DNA of 64,000 nt from Philodulcilactobacillus myokonensis. GTDB taxonomy: Bacteria; Bacillota; Bacilli; Lactobacillales; Lactobacillaceae. Position 1 is the stretch's first letter; every line of letters begins with the position of its first letter. The stretch is taken from assembly GCF_027923585.1 (NCBI RefSeq), contig NZ_BRPL01000004.1, positions 124,001-188,000 of the forward strand, in the 5' to 3' direction. A program made the position numbers and the translations under genes. Positions 26,676 through 35,939 of the stretch are shown here, one piece after another. The notes below the pieces were generated by a model. The model saw only the letters and a list, made by a program, of their open reading frames with translations, was not told where the DNA came from and ran no database searches.

Positions 26676-27389
26676 TTAAAATAATAATAGCAACATTGCA
26701 AGTGATGCTAAGGCATTTTGTAAGAAATGCATTGAAATTGACGCTTTAATATTACCAGTTTTTTTATAAATATATCCTAAGCCTGCTCCCATGCTGAAAT
26801 AAGTTAAGAAAGCAAAAATATCACCGCCAGTTGCGTGCCCCAGTGCAAAAAAGACAGAGCTCACAATAATTGGCATCCAAAAACTATTTTCTTTAAAGAA
26901 AACATCCATAATAAAACCGCGAAAAATAAATTCTTCAACAAATGGTGATAATAGTAAATCTAAAATAAAGAAAATTAAGACAACTTTATCACTATTGCTT
27001 GCAATTCCGTTTAATATCGATTGATTAGCAGTCGTTTGGGTATGATAAACAACATTATCTAATATTGATAATACAATATTAATAATGAAGACTACAATCC
27101 AAACTTTAATACTAAATTTTAATTGTGATTTAGTTAATTTACCAATGTGATTACGGCCCCATGCTTTATACGCAAAATAAATTGCTGCAAATGATCCAAA
27201 TAAAATCAAGAAGGTAAATCCAACGTATAAGACGCTTTTAAGAATTGAATAATGTTTGTAAACTGCAATCACAGTCGGAGCTAAATTCATTGAGTAAATC
27301 AGTGTAATTGCAATTACCACAATCACATGCAATAAAAATTTAGTCGATTGACCTAATCGTTCAGAAAAATTTTTAAAAATAAGAAGCAC
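26676..27389 (-). CDS. CPBP family intramembrane metalloprotease
   Basis: 237 aa, about eight helices. The CAAX-protease/bacteriocin-processing (Abi) motifs are SPFVEEFIFRGF (EExxxR, about residue 155), FFALGH (about 180) and MHFLQN near the end. Such proteins in lactobacilli process or confer self-immunity to bacteriocins, or tune peptide secretion. It is not adjacent to a peptide gene here, so the substrate is unknown. Confidence 0.9.
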   Translation of the reverse strand: MLLIFKNFSERLGQSTKFLLHVIVVIAITLIYSMNLAPTVIAVYKHYSILKSVLYVGFTFLILFGSFAAIYFAYKAWGRNHIGKLTKSQLKFSIKVWIVVFIINIVLSILDNVVYHTQTTANQSILNGIASNSDKVVLIFFILDLLLSPFVEEFIFRGFIMDVFFKENSFWMPIIVSSVFFALGHATGGDIFAFLTYFSMGAGLGYIYKKTGNIKASISMHFLQNALASLAMLLLLF

Positions 27390-27496
27390 ATCCCTTTATA
27401 AAATCATAAACTGATTTAATTATAAATGTAAAAGGGTTTGTTTGTCAAATTAACGTTGAACTAAATTATAAAATATATAAAAAGAGGTTATCTTAA

Positions 27497-27850
27497 TTGA
27501 CACGACCACAATTCAATCAAATTACTAGTCCTAATGAATTTCTTAAATTCTATTGGTACAAAGAAGAATTGCGGTTAATTTGTTGGAGACTCCAGTTACC
27601 AACGAGTGGAACTAAAGCTAATTTAAATCACTATATCTTACAGTATTTAAACGGGATTCCAGTTAATCAAATTCAACCCATTAAAAGTCGTCATTTAAAA
27701 AATGACTTAAAGGCAAAACAAACTAATTTAAACACAAAATTACTCAATTCTGGTTTTGCATTAAACAATCAAGCAAGATTATTTTTTGCTAATTATTTCA
27801 ACGTAAAGAGATTTACTTTCAAAAAAGTAAAGATCAAAAGCATAATTTAA
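27497..27850 (+). CDS. SAP-domain protein, C-terminus abnormal
   Basis: 117 aa with TTG start behind AAAAGAGG. Residues about 12-53 form a SAP-like motif (FYWYKEELRLICWRLQLPTSGTK) common in a lactobacillus DNA-binding family, followed by LLNSGFALNNQARLFFANYFNVKRFTFKK. Family members continue for another 60-100 residues from FSFKK; here it stops after nine residues at an A6 run. The next frame stays open to 28074. Truncation, frameshift or replacement of the tail. Confidence 0.7.
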   Translation: MTRPQFNQITSPNEFLKFYWYKEELRLICWRLQLPTSGTKANLNHYILQYLNGIPVNQIQPIKSRHLKNDLKAKQTNLNTKLLNSGFALNNQARLFFANYFNVKRFTFKKVKIKSII

Positions 27851-28074
27851 TTGCCGCTATTTATTATCATCACAATAAATGGTTAAATATAAATAGTAAA
27901 GGCTCCACTGATAGATGGCATGTCATCACAATTAATGATCATGGTAAACGAATTCACGCTTTAGAAAACATTGCTGGAAGTGGTAATTTCAAGACTATTT
28001 TCTTCCCTAGTAAACATATTGCAAAACAATTAAGTCATCGTTATCCGGTTGTCAGCCTCAGGGTGAGAAATTAA
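27793..28074 (+). pseudogene. Startless open frame after the SAP gene
   Basis: 93 codons with no ATG, GTG or TTG near the beginning, in frame -1 to the SAP gene. An extra A in the A6 run at 27821-27826 would fuse both into one product of about 193 aa, reading FKKSKDQKHNLIAAIYYHH, then WLNINSKGSTDRWHVITIND and ending LRVRN. I do not recognise this segment and it does not resemble the SAP-family tail I know, so it could be the end of a different, deleted gene. Confidence 0.5.
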
Positions 28075-28101
28075 AATATTATAAATATAAATTCTTAAAA
28101 G

Positions 28102-28150
28102 AATGAATTTTTAAAGTAGTTTTAACTATTTTAGAAATTCATTTTTTTAA
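28102..28150 (+). terminator. Long hairpin terminator
   Basis: AATGAATTT/AAATTCATT outer arms with an inner AAAGTAGTT/AACTATTTT stem and T7 tail (28141-28148), after the SAP region and before pox. Confidence 0.85.
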
Positions 28151-28237
28151 TTAAGTCGACTCCTTACTAACTTTTTATAAATGGTGCTATGATGCAGTTG
28201 ACATCAAATCATTATATTAATAAGGGGGTTATTAATA

Positions 28238-30052
28238 ATGACAAAAAATAGGATTCTAGCAAGCGTTGCATCATTAAAAGTTCTCGAATCATGGGGAGTT
28301 AAAAACATCTATGGTTATCCTGGTGGATCCATTAGTTCATTAATGAATGCACTTCAAATTGAACAAAACAGGATTCATTATATTCAAATTAGACATGAAC
28401 AAGTTGGTGCGTTAGCAGCATCTGCTCATGCTAAACTAACCGGTAAAATAGGTGTTGCATTCGGTTCAGCCGGACCTGGTGCCGTCAATTTACTTGATGG
28501 ATTATACGATGCTAAATATGACCATGTTCCCGTTTTAGCAATTGTCGGACAAGTACCAAGCACTAATATTAACTATAATTTCTTTCAAGAAATTCCAGAA
28601 AAACCAATTTTTGAAGATGTCGCTAGCTATAATCGTGTCGTTATGACGCCCGAAAGTATGCCCCATGTTTTTGATGAAGCAATCAAAGCAGCCTATGCCA
28701 ATAAAGGTGTTTCAGTGGTGGTTGTACCTAATGATTATGGATTCAAAGAAATTCCGAACCGTTCATACACGAGTGTTAGTGCCACTGATGACAAAAAGGC
28801 ACCACTTCCTATGGTTAATGATCAAGAAGTTAAACAATTTTTAACCATGGTTAGTCACGCTAAACGGCCTGTAATTCACTTTGGTCGTGGCATTAAGAAT
28901 CACGGTAGTCAATTAGTCAAGTTATCAGAAAATCTACAAATTCCTTTAATTGCTGATGGCTTAGCCTTTAACCTTATTTCACATAAATATCGTGGCTTTT
29001 TAGGAACGTTCGGCCGTGCATCTTCTAAAGCTGCGGATGAAATTCTTGCCACTGCTGATTTAGTAATTGACATTGGTGGTGACTTTCCATTTGCCCATGT
29101 TTTTTACGCTAGTCATCCCTTTAAATATATCCAAATTGATACTGACCGTTCCAAATTAGGTCGTCACCATCACTTAGATTTAGGCATTTGGTCTGATGCT
29201 GGAAAATTTATTAACCGAATTTTAGAACAAAGTTCAACGGCACATCAATCTAAATTCTTTCAAGCTGCCATTGCTGATATGGATAATTGGCGCAACTACT
29301 TAGGTCAAATTGAAGCATCATCTGATGACCCCATTTTGCCAAGTCAAGTCTATTATCAAATCAATCACCATGCAGATAATGATGCGATCTATTCCATTGA
29401 TGTTGGCGATAACATCATCAATACTTTCAGAAATTTACAACTTACCACTAAAAATAAATGGATTACTTCTGCATTGTTTGCCACCATGGGATTTGGTCTT
29501 CCAGGTGCGATGGCCGGTAAAATCGATTATCCAGACAGACAAGTTTGGAACATCACCGGTGACGGAGCTCAATCAATGGTGATGCAGGATTTAGTCACTT
29601 TAGCTAAATATCAATTACCAGTGATTAATGTTGTCACTTCTAATCAAACGTTGAGTTTCATTAAAGGTGAACAAGAAGATACGCCAATGCAATTCTTTGG
29701 CGTTGACATCCATGATATTAATTTTGAAATGGTTGCAAAAGGCATGGGAATTGATGCTACCACTGTTCATAATATCCATGAATTAAAACCAGCTTTTGAT
29801 AAAGCCGTTCAAGTCTCTAAATCAGGCAAGTCATTTTTGATTAATGTCAAGATTGCAGACCAAAGAGCATTACCGGTTGAAGATCTTAAAGTTACCATTC
29901 GAGATAGGAGAGTTGAAGAATCCGTTAAACCAGTCTACCGAATTGATAAAGTTGACAAACATTATACAGTTCGAGAACTTTTTGATCATTATAAAGGCCA
30001 ATCATTAAAGCCAGTTACCGAATTCTTTAATCAATTTAACGTTAAATTTTAA
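28238..30052 (+). CDS. pox: Pyruvate oxidase
   Basis: ThDP- and FAD-dependent oxidation of pyruvate with phosphate and O2 to acetyl phosphate, CO2 and hydrogen peroxide. 604 aa, matching the lactobacillus enzyme. N-terminal Pyr domain with catalytic Glu in RHEQVGALAAS (about residue 59), FQEIPEKPIFEDVA, central FAD domain, and C-terminal ThDP motif GDGAQSMVMQDLVTLAKYQLPVINVV split at GDGA (about 438). Strong AAGGGGG ribosome site. It gives extra ATP in air and makes peroxide. Confidence 0.93.
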   Translation: MTKNRILASVASLKVLESWGVKNIYGYPGGSISSLMNALQIEQNRIHYIQIRHEQVGALAASAHAKLTGKIGVAFGSAGPGAVNLLDGLYDAKYDHVPVLAIVGQVPSTNINYNFFQEIPEKPIFEDVASYNRVVMTPESMPHVFDEAIKAAYANKGVSVVVVPNDYGFKEIPNRSYTSVSATDDKKAPLPMVNDQEVKQFLTMVSHAKRPVIHFGRGIKNHGSQLVKLSENLQIPLIADGLAFNLISHKYRGFLGTFGRASSKAADEILATADLVIDIGGDFPFAHVFYASHPFKYIQIDTDRSKLGRHHHLDLGIWSDAGKFINRILEQSSTAHQSKFFQAAIADMDNWRNYLGQIEASSDDPILPSQVYYQINHHADNDAIYSIDVGDNIINTFRNLQLTTKNKWITSALFATMGFGLPGAMAGKIDYPDRQVWNITGDGAQSMVMQDLVTLAKYQLPVINVVTSNQTLSFIKGEQEDTPMQFFGVDIHDINFEMVAKGMGIDATTVHNIHELKPAFDKAVQVSKSGKSFLINVKIADQRALPVEDLKVTIRDRRVEESVKPVYRIDKVDKHYTVRELFDHYKGQSLKPVTEFFNQFNVKF

Positions 30053-30060
30053 ATCAAAAC

Positions 30061-30098
30061 AAAAATACTGATAACTAAATTTAGTTACCAGTATTTTT
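30061..30098. terminator. Bidirectional terminator between pox and FAD oxidase
   Basis: 19-nt arms (30061-30079, 30080-30098) with one mismatch; core AAATACTG/CAGTATTT and flanking A/T runs. Confidence 0.9.
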
Positions 30099-30121
30099 AT
30101 CTATCCATATTATTAAAAAAA

Positions 30122-31522
30122 TTAATCGATTTTACGTTTAGGATTCAAAATGTGCATTGGATCTAAAAGTGATTTAATTTGCTGTTGTAAGTAATCAACA
30201 TTGTTACCTAATTCAGTGTTAACCCATTGATTTTTAAGTGAACCAACTGAATGTTCACCAGAAATTGTGCCACCTAACTCTAATGATTTTCTAAACATCA
30301 TTTGAACTGCTTTTTGAACGTTATCTGGAATGCCCTTTTCAGATTTGGGCCAGTTAACAATTGGATGAACATTACCGTCACCAGCGTGTCCGGCAACATA
30401 AATATTAACATCCAACTTTTTACTAATATCATTAATTGATGCCATTAAGTCAGCAAATTTAGACATAGGAACGGCCATATCTTCCATCACATATGCTTTA
30501 CTTTGATCAGCATAAACAGCCGGTAACATGTCCTGGCGTGCTTTAATAATTGTTGCTTTTTCTTTAGCATCCTTGGTTACTTTTAGATCGGTCGCATGAT
30601 ATTTCCTTAAAATTTGTCGAACAGTCTGTAGCGTATCATCGTCATGATTATCAAGTTTAAAGACTAACATTGAATTACCTTTATCAGCATAATCAGTCTT
30701 GTCTTTTTGATCAATTGCTTTCATCACATTATGATCCATGGCCTCAAGCATTGATGGACTAACGCCAGAAGTTCTAATTGTGGCCACTGCCTGTGATAAG
30801 TCATTTAAATTATTGAAAAAGGCCATCCCTAAAATTGAATCGCTCTTTGGAATTGGAAATAATTTTACAGTGACTTTTGTAATAATCCCTAAAGTTCCTT
30901 CAGAGCCAACAAACAAATGGGTTAAATCATATCCAAATGCCTGTTTATAGGTTTTGCCACCTAAATTAAGAATCCTGCCGTCAGCTAAAACAACTTGTAA
31001 TCCTAAAACAGAGTCCTTAGTGGAACCGTATTTAAGATTACTCATCCCGCCAGCATTGGTATTGACATTCCCACCAATTGATGACATTGGGCGGGAAGCT
31101 GGATCAGGTCCGTATAACATACCAACTTTATTAGCTTCATCATTTAAATGCTTATTGATAACGCCAGGTTGAACAACTGCAACTTGATCACTTGGATTGA
31201 TTTCTAAAATCTGATTCATTTTAGCGGTTGATAAAAGAATACCATGATTAATGGCATCAGATCCGGAAACAACGCTGGTTGCAGCGGTTTGTGGAACAAC
31301 TGGTAAATGATACTGTCTAGCAACTGATAGAACACCTTGAATGTCTTTAACATCTGATACTTTTACAATTGCTACAAAGTGGTCATGATCAATCTGTAGG
31401 CCATATGAATCATTTTGATATTGATCTAATGTCTTAGAATCACTAGCAACATCAGCATGTGGTGCCCGTTCCTCCAATGCATTAATAATATCTGAATCTT
31501 TGAATGCTTTAAAAATTGCCAT
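30122..31522 (-). CDS. FAD-binding oxidase, GlcD/D-lactate dehydrogenase type
   Basis: 466 aa. FAD_binding_4 (PCMH) domain: VVPQTAATSVVSGSDA, MSSIGGNVNTNAGGMSNLKYG and FVGSEGTLGIITKVTVKLF. FAD-oxidase_C domain: VAGHAGDGNVHP and TISGEHSVGSLK. Oxidises a 2-hydroxy acid such as D-lactate or glycolate to the oxo acid. ATG 31522 has AGGAGG at 7 nt; the earlier ATG (31528) touches it. Converging on pyruvate oxidase: this enzyme could feed it pyruvate from lactate. Confidence 0.9.
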   Translation of the reverse strand: MAIFKAFKDSDIINALEERAPHADVASDSKTLDQYQNDSYGLQIDHDHFVAIVKVSDVKDIQGVLSVARQYHLPVVPQTAATSVVSGSDAINHGILLSTAKMNQILEINPSDQVAVVQPGVINKHLNDEANKVGMLYGPDPASRPMSSIGGNVNTNAGGMSNLKYGSTKDSVLGLQVVLADGRILNLGGKTYKQAFGYDLTHLFVGSEGTLGIITKVTVKLFPIPKSDSILGMAFFNNLNDLSQAVATIRTSGVSPSMLEAMDHNVMKAIDQKDKTDYADKGNSMLVFKLDNHDDDTLQTVRQILRKYHATDLKVTKDAKEKATIIKARQDMLPAVYADQSKAYVMEDMAVPMSKFADLMASINDISKKLDVNIYVAGHAGDGNVHPIVNWPKSEKGIPDNVQKAVQMMFRKSLELGGTISGEHSVGSLKNQWVNTELGNNVDYLQQQIKSLLDPMHILNPKRKID

Positions 31523-31638
31523 AAACATTCCTCCTAAACTTTAATTAATTTACTAAAACTCAGTTTAGACTCAATTAAACAATAGTCAATCATTATTACT
31601 TACTTTTTATTAGTTGATTAAGAAAATAAAAAGGATTC

Positions 31639-31923
31639 TTACAATGAATCCAAGAATCCCGGTAAGTACTTATGGAAAGTATCTTTATTAATCGACAAAT
31701 ATTTAATTTGAGCATCTTTTCTTGTATGGGTTAACCCAACCGATCGTAAAATTTTAAAATGGTATGATACCGTCGATTTACTAATGTTCAACTCCCCTCC
31801 GACTTCACCACACGTCATTTCACGATGATGTCGGTACAAAATGCGGATCATGCTTAAACGGTTCACATCCGACAACGCTTTAAAAATATCTGCCCTTTTC
31901 TTATCCATTTGTTCTAATGTCAT
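31639..31923 (-). CDS. ArsR family HTH regulator
   Basis: 94-aa winged-helix repressor: IFKALSDVNRLSMIRILYRH then MTCGEVGGELNISKSTVSYHFKILRSVGLTHTRKD (residues about 37-70). No metal-binding Cys pair of the ELCVCD type, so a non-metal ArsR. The frame opens at 31941, but the promoter places the transcript start near 31937, so ATG 31923 is chosen; the leader is short with no clear ribosome site. It lies upstream of the FAD oxidase (116 nt) and may control it. Confidence 0.87.
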   Translation of the reverse strand: MTLEQMDKKRADIFKALSDVNRLSMIRILYRHHREMTCGEVGGELNISKSTVSYHFKILRSVGLTHTRKDAQIKYLSINKDTFHKYLPGFLDSL

Positions 31924-31943
31924 GAAACAAATGTAGTGCATAA

Positions 31944-31972
31944 ATAATAATATGTCAATTACTTACAGTCAA
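31944..31972 (-). promoter_or_regulatory. Promoter of the arsR-type gene
   Basis: Minus-strand TTGACT (31967-31972), 17-nt spacer, TATTAT (31944-31949). Confidence 0.75.
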
Positions 31973-31973
31973 T

Positions 31974-32324
31974 TTAATCAGCCCGGTCTTTAACTTCTTG
32001 CATGTACCGATTGCCCCAGTGTTCCATTGACATAATAATGGGCTCAAAGCTAAGTCCAAATTTTGTTAGTTGGTATTCCGTTTTAACCGGGATTGTAAGG
32101 TAAGTTTTTTATGAATTAAACCATCATTTAATAATTCGTTTAGTTGTTTAATCAGCATTCGCTTTGAAACATATGGTAATTTACGCTGAAGCATTGAAAA
32201 ACGTAATTTCTCATTCTTTAATAAATGATAAAGAATTACCGTTTTCCACTTACCGGAAATAAATTGAAGTGTGTTCTGGACTGGACATCCAGAATCACAA
32301 TCATAAACTTTAATCTTTTTTCAA
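31974..32324 (-). pseudogene. HxlR family regulator, frameshifted
   Basis: Minus-strand reading gives KVYDCDSGCPVQ, LQFISGKWKTVILYHLLKNEKLRFSM in pieces, and LNELLNDGLIHKK, the HxlR winged helix, then leaves frame at a six-base A-run (plus T6 at 32105-32110). One more A restores TIPVKTEYQLTKFG and a tail MEHWGNRYMQEVKDRAD ending at TAA 31974. No good start codon exists in frame; TTG 32324 would need five rather than six A after it. It is divergent from the MDR gene that such regulators usually control. Confidence 0.8.
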
Positions 32325-32436
32325 CCTTCTTTAGTTTAATTATATCACCTCACCTTTTACAATTGACGTGGTGAATTTAAATTCACTTCTTAAATTACTA
32401 ATGTGACTTTCTTATGATTGAAGTGGAGGTAATTTT

Positions 32437-33474
32437 ATGAACAAAGAAATGAATGCAATCGGGTTTGATCAACATTTACCAATTGACAACCCCGACAGTT
32501 TTAAAACCATTAAGAAAACTATCCCAGATCCAAAAGGTCATGAATTATTAGTCAAGGTAAACGGAATTTCCGTTAACCCCGTCGATATTTTTTCACGTCG
32601 ATCCGGTGGCAAAGGTAAATTGAAACATCCTAAAATTATTGGATGGGATGCAGTCGGAACCGTTGTTAAAGCTGGCAGTGACGTTTCATTATTTCACCAT
32701 GATGACCGGGTTTGGTATGCTGGCGATATCACTAAAGATGGCAGTGATGAGCCATACCAAATTATTGATGAACGAATTGTTGGCAGTGCTCCACGTTCTT
32801 TAGAAGATTCACAAGCTGCTGCAGTTCCACTCGTTAGTTTGACAGCATACGAAGCTTTATTTGAAAAACTACCGATTCAAATCGATAACCAAGAAGAAAA
32901 TAAACACCACACGATTCTAATTATTAATGGTGCTGGTGGAGTTGGCTCCATGGCTGTTCAATTAGCTCACTTAGCTGGATTAAAGGTCATTGCGACTGCT
33001 TCGAATGAAAAATCAATCCAGTGGGTAAGAAGAAATGGTGCTGATGAAGTTGTTAATCACCATCAAGATTTGGTTTCACAAGTTCGCAAATTAGGACATC
33101 ATTTTGTTGATTATGCTTTAAATCTTAATAATTTAGATGCCCACTGGGATGAATTGGCTGAATTAATTAGACCGGATGGCTGGATTGCAGCCACAACCGA
33201 GAATCGTCATCTGATTGATTTACAGAAATTAACTAAGAAACGGGCAACGTTCACTTGGGAATGGATGTATACAAAGGCTTATTATCAAACTAAAGATATG
33301 ATTACCCAACATCAAATTCTTGATAAAATTAGTGAATTATACGATCAAAAGAAATTATTGCCAATCATGCGGAAACATTATTCACCAATTAATATTGATA
33401 ATTTGAAGAAGGCTCATGCTGATATTGAAACTGGCCATACAATTGGTAAAATTACGTTAACGAAATGGGAATAA
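32437..33474 (+). CDS. Zinc-binding-type alcohol dehydrogenase family (quinone reductase-like)
   Basis: 345-aa MDR protein of the NADPH:quinone reductase/YhdH-like branch. GroES-like start (HELLVKVNGISVNPVDIFSR), LKHPKIIGWDAVGTVVKAG, DDRVWYAGDI, and Rossmann IINGAGGVGSMAVQLA (about residue 166). The zinc-ligand cysteines of true alcohol dehydrogenases are absent. Ribosome site GGAGG. Probably reduces quinones or enals; the broken HxlR gene next door suggests control is lost or altered. Confidence 0.9.
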   Translation: MNKEMNAIGFDQHLPIDNPDSFKTIKKTIPDPKGHELLVKVNGISVNPVDIFSRRSGGKGKLKHPKIIGWDAVGTVVKAGSDVSLFHHDDRVWYAGDITKDGSDEPYQIIDERIVGSAPRSLEDSQAAAVPLVSLTAYEALFEKLPIQIDNQEENKHHTILIINGAGGVGSMAVQLAHLAGLKVIATASNEKSIQWVRRNGADEVVNHHQDLVSQVRKLGHHFVDYALNLNNLDAHWDELAELIRPDGWIAATTENRHLIDLQKLTKKRATFTWEWMYTKAYYQTKDMITQHQILDKISELYDQKKLLPIMRKHYSPINIDNLKKAHADIETGHTIGKITLTKWE

Positions 33475-33488
33475 AAACGGTTAAACTA

Positions 33489-33523
33489 AAATAGCCACAG
33501 AAATTAATCCGTGGTTATTTTTT
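33489..33523 (+). terminator. Terminator after the MDR gene
   Basis: Arms AATAGCCAC/GTGGTTATT (33489-33519 overall, one G-T pair) followed by T-rich bases. Confidence 0.85.
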
Positions 33524-33559
33524 ATTCATAATATGAATAATGATGATTAAAATAGTGAT

Positions 33560-33949
33560 GAACGGCATGGGTAAATGACTTTGATAAAAATATTTTAATT
33601 TAAAGTTTCATCATTATATCCGATAAATAATCTTTTTAACAATGAATTTAATTACAATGGATTGAGCTTGATCGCCATTAGGATACTTTTGCATTTGATT
33701 AGTCGATATGCCAAGAAGTCCTTGGATTTTCACTTTTAAATTAGTTTCTTCCATGTACTCTCTCTTACATGCATCAACAGCTGTTTCACCAAATTCTAGC
33801 GCACCGCCAGGCAGTCCCCATTCGTTGAAGTCGGCTCTTTTTTGTAACAAAATTTCATTCTTTTGATTAACAAGAATTCCGCCAGCAAAAACTAAAATAA
33901 GTGATTGATGGCCAACTAATTTTCGGATGTCTCAAATATAATTCTTCAT
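33560..33949 (-). pseudogene. NUDIX hydrolase, broken by stop and frameshifts
   Basis: ATG 33949 begins MKNYI, then TGA (33932-33934, probably a former Trp), then in the same frame DIRKLVGHQSLILVFAGG and the NUDIX box GGALEFGETAVDACKREYMEETNL (split at GGAL; residues about 48-71), consistent with G-x5-E-x7-REUxEE. The frame ends at 33614; the family end (DETLNLKYF...) can be read in other frames down to about 33560. An ATG at 33850 could only make a clipped protein. Decayed. Confidence 0.8.
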
Positions 33950-33957
33950 CTTAAAAT

Positions 33958-35043
33958 TTAATCCAATTTTTTCGGTACTTTCACACCTAAATCTTGACCA
34001 ATCTTTTCAATTTGTTTAGCAGTCACATCGTCAATGGAAACCCCGTGCTTTTCATTATCAGCATAGAATCGGTATTCACGATCACCAGGGACTTTAATCT
34101 CTTTACCAGGAATATGTGGTAAATTTCTAAGACGGTCAAACATTTTACTAGCCCGTTTAGTTAGACCGTCCAAATCACCAAAGAATGATGGATCAATTGC
34201 TAATAGGCATTGACTAAAATCATGTTTACCCACATTCGTATCTGCTGAAATAGAACCTTGAGCTAAAATTCCTGTTAATAATTCAACAATAATTGAATTA
34301 CCAAAACCCTTATAGTTAGAATTTTGTTCTGATGAGCCACCAAGGGTTAATAATCCGCCACCCTTTTGATTCGGCGTTAATGCAGCGTTATATAGACTCT
34401 TTTCAGCTTGCTTTGGATCAGTTACAACCTGACGATGCTTATCAACAACCCATTCACCCGGTAACTTTTGTTTCATTTTATCGTGAACTTGAATTTTTCC
34501 ACCGGCAACGACTGAAGTTGCACCATCAAATACGTATGGATGTGGTTTAGCAGGAAATGTGAATGCAAAAGCGTTCGATCCTAGAAAAGCTTGAAATGCA
34601 TTGATTGGAACCACTAATGGTCTGGTATTAGTCATGGCAATCCCAATTAAGCCCTTTTTAACAGCTTTTCTTGCCCAGTAACCGGCAGTGCCAAAATGAT
34701 TAGAATTTCTAATGACTGCAATCGAAATCACTGATTTTTTAGCTTTTTGAATTAATTTATTCATTGCTAAGTTACAAGCAATCTGTCCCATATTTTTATT
34801 GGCATCGACTAATAAACTGGTCGGTGATTCTTTTAAAATTTTAACTTTATTTTCAGGATGAATCGTTCCCTCATGAACTAAACTTAGGTACCATTTAAGA
34901 CGTTGGATACCATGGGAGGAAATTCCCCTTAAATCCGCATCAGTTAAGGTATCAGCTAACAAATGACTACTGTCTTTTGAAAAACCAGTCTCGTTAAAAA
35001 CTTGTTCTAAATATGTAAACTCTTCTTTTGCATCAATTTTCAT
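33958..35043 (-). CDS. Ldh2-family malate/L-lactate dehydrogenase
   Basis: 361-aa NAD(P)-dependent oxidoreductase of the Ldh_2 fold (malate, L-lactate, ureidoglycolate or sulfolactate types). Landmarks: DADLRGISSHGIQRLKWYL (about 34-52), AVIRNSNHFGTAGYWA (about 110), MTNTRPLVVPINA and KGFGNSIIVELLTGILAQG. Substrate not determined. The stop lies 9 nt before the broken NUDIX gene. Confidence 0.9.
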   Translation of the reverse strand: MKIDAKEEFTYLEQVFNETGFSKDSSHLLADTLTDADLRGISSHGIQRLKWYLSLVHEGTIHPENKVKILKESPTSLLVDANKNMGQIACNLAMNKLIQKAKKSVISIAVIRNSNHFGTAGYWARKAVKKGLIGIAMTNTRPLVVPINAFQAFLGSNAFAFTFPAKPHPYVFDGATSVVAGGKIQVHDKMKQKLPGEWVVDKHRQVVTDPKQAEKSLYNAALTPNQKGGGLLTLGGSSEQNSNYKGFGNSIIVELLTGILAQGSISADTNVGKHDFSQCLLAIDPSFFGDLDGLTKRASKMFDRLRNLPHIPGKEIKVPGDREYRFYADNEKHGVSIDDVTAKQIEKIGQDLGVKVPKKLD

Positions 35044-35151
35044 CTTAAATCACACTCCTATTTGCTAAGCATTGTTTTAATCAAATCTTAATTTGATTTT
35101 AATAAAGCATACAAACAATGGACGGGTTTGTCAAGGTGATTTTATAAATAA

Positions 35152-35187
35152 AAAACATTATCAAATTATAATTTTGATAATGCTTTT
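35152..35187. terminator. Terminator of the arg operon
   Basis: Arms AACATTATCAAA/TTTGATAATG (35154-35165, 35173-35182) with A/T runs; the minus-strand operon ends here. Confidence 0.85.
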
Positions 35188-35204
35188 ATTTACAATTTAA
35201 AATT

Positions 35205-35939
35205 TTACAAAACTTTACTCAAAAATGTTTGAGCATCCTTGGTTTTCGGATGGTTAAAGAATTGTTTCGGATCAGATTTTTCCTGAATATTACCATGATC
35301 CATAAACCAAATATGATTGGAAACATTTTTAGCAAATTCCATTTCATGAGTCACAATAATCATGGTCATCCCCTGTTTAGCCAAGTTTTGCATGACACGT
35401 AAAACATCACCAACCATTTCAGGATCCAAAGCAGAAGTCGGTTCATCAAATAACATTACTTCCGGGTTCATGGCTAACGCTCTGACAATCGCTACTCTTT
35501 GAGCTTGACCACCGGATAGACTATAAGGATAAACATGGGCTTTATTCGCTAAACCAACCATTTTTAACAGTTGATAGGCTTTCTTTTCAGCTTCAGCTTG
35601 ATCTTCATGGTTAACCTTCATGGGTGCTAACGTAATATTATCTAAAACGGTTTTATTATCGAATAAATTAAAACTTTGAAAGACCATCCCTAAATGGGTT
35701 CTTAAATGAATCAATTCTTTTTGGGAACTGGTCATCAAATTTTTGCCGTTAAAAATTACCTTTCCACCCGTTGGTTTCCCTAACATGTTCAAGCAACGAA
35801 GGAACGTACTTTTACCAGCCCCAGAAGGCCCAATCAATGAAATGACGTCGCCTTTGTTAACATTTGCGTTGACGTGATTCAAAATTAAATTATTTTTAAA
35901 CTGTTTACTTAAATTTTCAACTTTAATTATTGGTTCCAT
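35205..35939 (-). CDS. Amino acid ABC transporter ATPase
   Basis: 244-aa polar amino acid type (GlnQ/HisP). Walker [10 protein letters not shown] (about 36-44), [19 protein letters not shown], Walker [17 protein letters not shown]-loop THEMEF. It overlaps the end of the binding protein-permease gene by 17 nt. Last gene of the argG-argH transcript, so its cargo is probably arginine or a precursor such as citrulline. Confidence 0.93.
   Translation of the reverse strand: MEPIIKVENLSKQFKNNLILNHVNANVNKGDVISLIGPSGAGKSTFLRCLNMLGKPTGGKVIFNGKNLMTSSQKELIHLRTHLGMVFQSFNLFDNKTVLDNITLAPMKVNHEDQAEAEKKAYQLLKMVGLANKAHVYPYSLSGGQAQRVAIVRALAMNPEVMLFDEPTSALDPEMVGDVLRVMQNLAKQGMTMIIVTHEMEFAKNVSNHIWFMDHGNIQEKSDPKQFFNHPKTKDAQTFLSKVL

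Noticed and set aside
27793-28074. Programmed -1 frameshift in the SAP gene
   Set aside because: The run is C-AAA-AAA-G in the reading frame, not a standard X-XXY-YYZ heptamer, and no stimulatory hairpin is evident; simple indel or gene remnant is more likely.
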